Position numbers and translations under genes: made by a program. Below are positions 62,683-64,000 of a DNA stretch of 64,000 nucleotides, piece after piece. This DNA is from Erysipelotrichaceae bacterium. GTDB taxonomy: Bacteria; Bacillota_I; Bacilli_A; Erysipelotrichales; Erysipelotrichaceae. The notes under the pieces are model-generated. The model was not told where the DNA came from. It worked only from the letters and a program-made list of their open reading frames with translations, and did no database searches. Every line of letters begins with the position of its first letter. The stretch's first letter is position 1. The DNA lies in the NCBI GenBank assembly GCA_030694975.1, contig JAUYTU010000035.1:62001-126000 (forward strand). The letters run 5' to 3'.

Positions 62683-63006
62683 ATGTTTAATTTTTTAAAG
62701 AGTAATCGTTTAAATCAGGCTGAAGCCTATCAGATGTTAAAGGACGATTCGTCAATCGTCGTCATTGATGTACGTACACCTTCAGAATTTAGAGATGGAA
62801 AAATCGCTAAGAGCATCAATGTGCCACTGGATCAGTTGGAAGCACTGATTGTAAAGAAAGTTCCGGATAAAAGTAAAAAAATGTTTGTTATTTGCTACAG
62901 CGGTTCTCGAAGTGCCGCAGCGATGCGAATTCTAAAGCAAATGGGATATACCGATATTCACGATATCGGCGGCATTGCTTCTTGGTCATATGGTATCACA
63001 AGATGA
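62683..63006 (+). CDS. Rhodanese-domain protein
   Basis: 107 residues, one rhodanese domain: VVIDVRTPSEFRDGKIAKSINVPL and the active loop FVICYSGSRSAAAMRI, with a persulfide-forming Cys. ATG 62683 is set by AGAGG at 62673-62677; the earlier frame would run into the divergent gene. It overlaps the next gene by four bases and probably handles sulfane sulfur with it. Confidence 0.9.
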   Translation: MFNFLKSNRLNQAEAYQMLKDDSSIVVIDVRTPSEFRDGKIAKSINVPLDQLEALIVKKVPDKSKKMFVICYSGSRSAAAMRILKQMGYTDIHDIGGIASWSYGITR

Positions 63007-63383
63007 CGATGAAAAAAAGTTTGATTCTGACAATGATGCTGTTTTTACTGTTGGCAGGCTGTACATCATCATCTTATAAGAAAATTACAGCGCAACAAGG
63101 CCAAGAACTGCTTCAAAGTGACTTATCCGTGATCTTAGTCGATGTAAGAACGATTGAGGAAAATAAAGATCTTCGCATACCCAATTCCTTGCTTATACCT
63201 TTAGACACACTGAAAGCCAAGGCAGGGGATTTACTATTGGATAAAAATGCGACGATCATCGTATATTGCCACAGTGGCAATCGCAGTAAAGAAGCATCTG
63301 ATCTTTTGATTGATTTAGGATATACCGATGTTTTGGATATGGGCGGGATCATTGATTGGCCTTATGAAACGGAGAGCGAGTAA
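63003..63383 (+). CDS. Rhodanese-domain lipoprotein
   Basis: 126 residues with a lipoprotein signal peptide (lipobox LLLAGC, then TSSS) and one rhodanese domain: VILVDVRTIEENKDLRIPNSLLIPLD and the active loop IVYCHSGNRSKEASDLL. It would sit outside the membrane, while the preceding rhodanese is cytoplasmic. ATG 63003 overlaps the preceding stop. CoA-disulfide reductase starts on the next base after its stop. Confidence 0.9.
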   Translation: MTMKKSLILTMMLFLLLAGCTSSSYKKITAQQGQELLQSDLSVILVDVRTIEENKDLRIPNSLLIPLDTLKAKAGDLLLDKNATIIVYCHSGNRSKEASDLLIDLGYTDVLDMGGIIDWPYETESE

Positions 63384-64000
63384 ATGAAAGTCTGTATCGT
63401 TGGCGGAGTGGCCGGTGGAGCCGGTGTAGCTGCGCGTTTACGCCGACACGATGAAAATTATTCAATCATCATGTTTGAAAAAGGCGAACACATATCCTAT
63501 GCCAATTGCGGATTACCGTATTATATCGGAGATGTCATTACGGATGAAGAGGAACTTTATCTACAGACACCTACCGGCTTTTATGAGCGTTTTAACGTCG
63601 ATGTACGCGTTTTAAACGAGATTGTGAGTGTTGATCCTCAAAACAAACAATTGCTCGTCAGAAACGTTGTGAATGGCCAACAGTACCATGAATCGTACGA
63701 CGTACTGGTTCTGTCTCCAGGTGCTAAACCGATGATATTTCCTTTGCCGGGCATTGATCTGCCACACATATTTACCCTAAGAAACGTTCGCGATACACTG
63801 ACGATCAAGAAATTTATAAAAAACAATCGTGTTAAAAAGGCAGTCGTTATCGGGGGTGGTTACATTGGTTTAGAAATGGCTGAAAATCTTCATAAACTGA
63901 ATATTCAAACAACCATCGTTGAAGCAGCGTCTCATGTCGTTAATACGCTTGATGAGGATATGGCCGCGATATTACACAATCAGATTCGCGAGCAAGGTGT
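63384..64000 (+). CDS. cdr: CoA-disulfide reductase / NADH-dependent flavoprotein (3' partial)
   Basis: The visible 205 residues start MKVCIVGGVAGGAGVAARLRR (FAD motif), with the redox Cys in ISYANCGLPYYIGD (about C43) and the second nucleotide motif KAVVIGGGYIGLEMAENL. This fits the CoA-disulfide reductase group of the pyridine-nucleotide disulfide family, with one Cys in the active site. Larger members carry a C-terminal rhodanese, which cannot be seen because the window ends. It starts on the base after the lipoprotein stop. Confidence 0.9.
   Translation, partial: MKVCIVGGVAGGAGVAARLRRHDENYSIIMFEKGEHISYANCGLPYYIGDVITDEEELYLQTPTGFYERFNVDVRVLNEIVSVDPQNKQLLVRNVVNGQQYHESYDVLVLSPGAKPMIFPLPGIDLPHIFTLRNVRDTLTIKKFIKNNRVKKAVVIGGGYIGLEMAENLHKLNIQTTIVEAASHVVNTLDEDMAAILHNQIREQG

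Noticed and set aside
1-64000. CRISPR arrays, IS elements, prophage, tRNA or rRNA genes
   Set aside because: I saw no regularly spaced repeats, transposase, phage structural genes or cloverleaf-like segments.
1-64000. Alternative genetic code (TGA as Trp) because of the possible Mollicutes relationship
   Set aside because: Trp codons in the conserved genes are TGG, and TGA ends several genes (for example trmFO, padR) at the expected lengths.

Overview
The window is a 64 kb chromosomal piece of a low-to-moderate GC Firmicute (Bacillota). It starts inside ffh and ends inside a CoA-disulfide reductase gene. The gene order ffh-rpsP-khpA-rimM-trmD-rplS, rbgA-rnhB-dprA-topA-trmFO-xerC, rpsB-tsf-pyrH-frr-uppS-cdsA-dxr-rseP follows the Bacillus subtilis backbone. 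The ribosomal leaders, the Prp/L27 processing pair and a DnaE with a degenerate PHP domain also fit Firmicutes. A standard genetic code, a short SMC and an [FeFe]-hydrogenase fit a fermenting anaerobe of the Erysipelotrichales or a neighbouring lineage (Haloplasma/Izemoplasma-like). The genus cannot be fixed from the sequence alone. No rRNA, tRNA, CRISPR array, insertion sequence or prophage was recognised.

Layout. 1-11.4 kb: translation, secretion and DNA-processing genes. 11.4-19.2 kb: rpsB-tsf, pyrH-frr and a lipid-carrier/isoprenoid block (uppS, cdsA, dxr, rseP, a DUF368 polyprenyl-phosphate transporter). 19.2-24.4 kb: small accessory genes (DUF1697, galE, a hemolysin-III-like protein, a MATE transporter, a PadR/DUF4097 pair). 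24.4-30.6 kb: a four-gene operon with an orphan AbiEi-like regulator, a membrane-anchored protein of unknown function, a secreted glucosaminidase with a C-terminal dockerin, and a membrane-anchored cohesin protein. 30.6-37.4 kb: tex, a GNAT, a 51-residue membrane protein, and a divergent SOS-type locus (dinB/79-aa protein/SRAP against an HdiR/LexA-like repressor, with two matching operators between them). 37.5-48.6 kb: smc-ftsY-ylxM-ackA-nrnA, a large unknown membrane protein, and dnaE. 48.6-52.2 kb: a two-component system, a tRNA-methyltransferase-like gene and DUF554. 52.2-57.8 kb: a NADH-linked [FeFe]-hydrogenase operon whose NuoF subunit is fused to a GltD-like flavoprotein, with a candidate Rex operator and attenuator upstream. 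57.8-61.9 kb: rplU-prp-rpmA-obgE and ruvAB. 62-64 kb: a Crp/Fnr regulator divergent from two rhodaneses and CoA-disulfide reductase.

The most interesting candidates are three. The first is the cohesin/dockerin pair, which looks like a minimal non-cellulosomal cell-surface docking system for a peptidoglycan hydrolase. The second is the SOS-like circuit with its own palindromic operator. The third is the hydrogenase operon with a NuoF-GltD fusion and a redox-type leader. Pathway links visible in the window include UppS (makes the lipid carrier) with DUF368 (predicted to recycle it), Prp with its substrate L27, and the hydrogenase with acetate kinase as parts of a fermentative metabolism.
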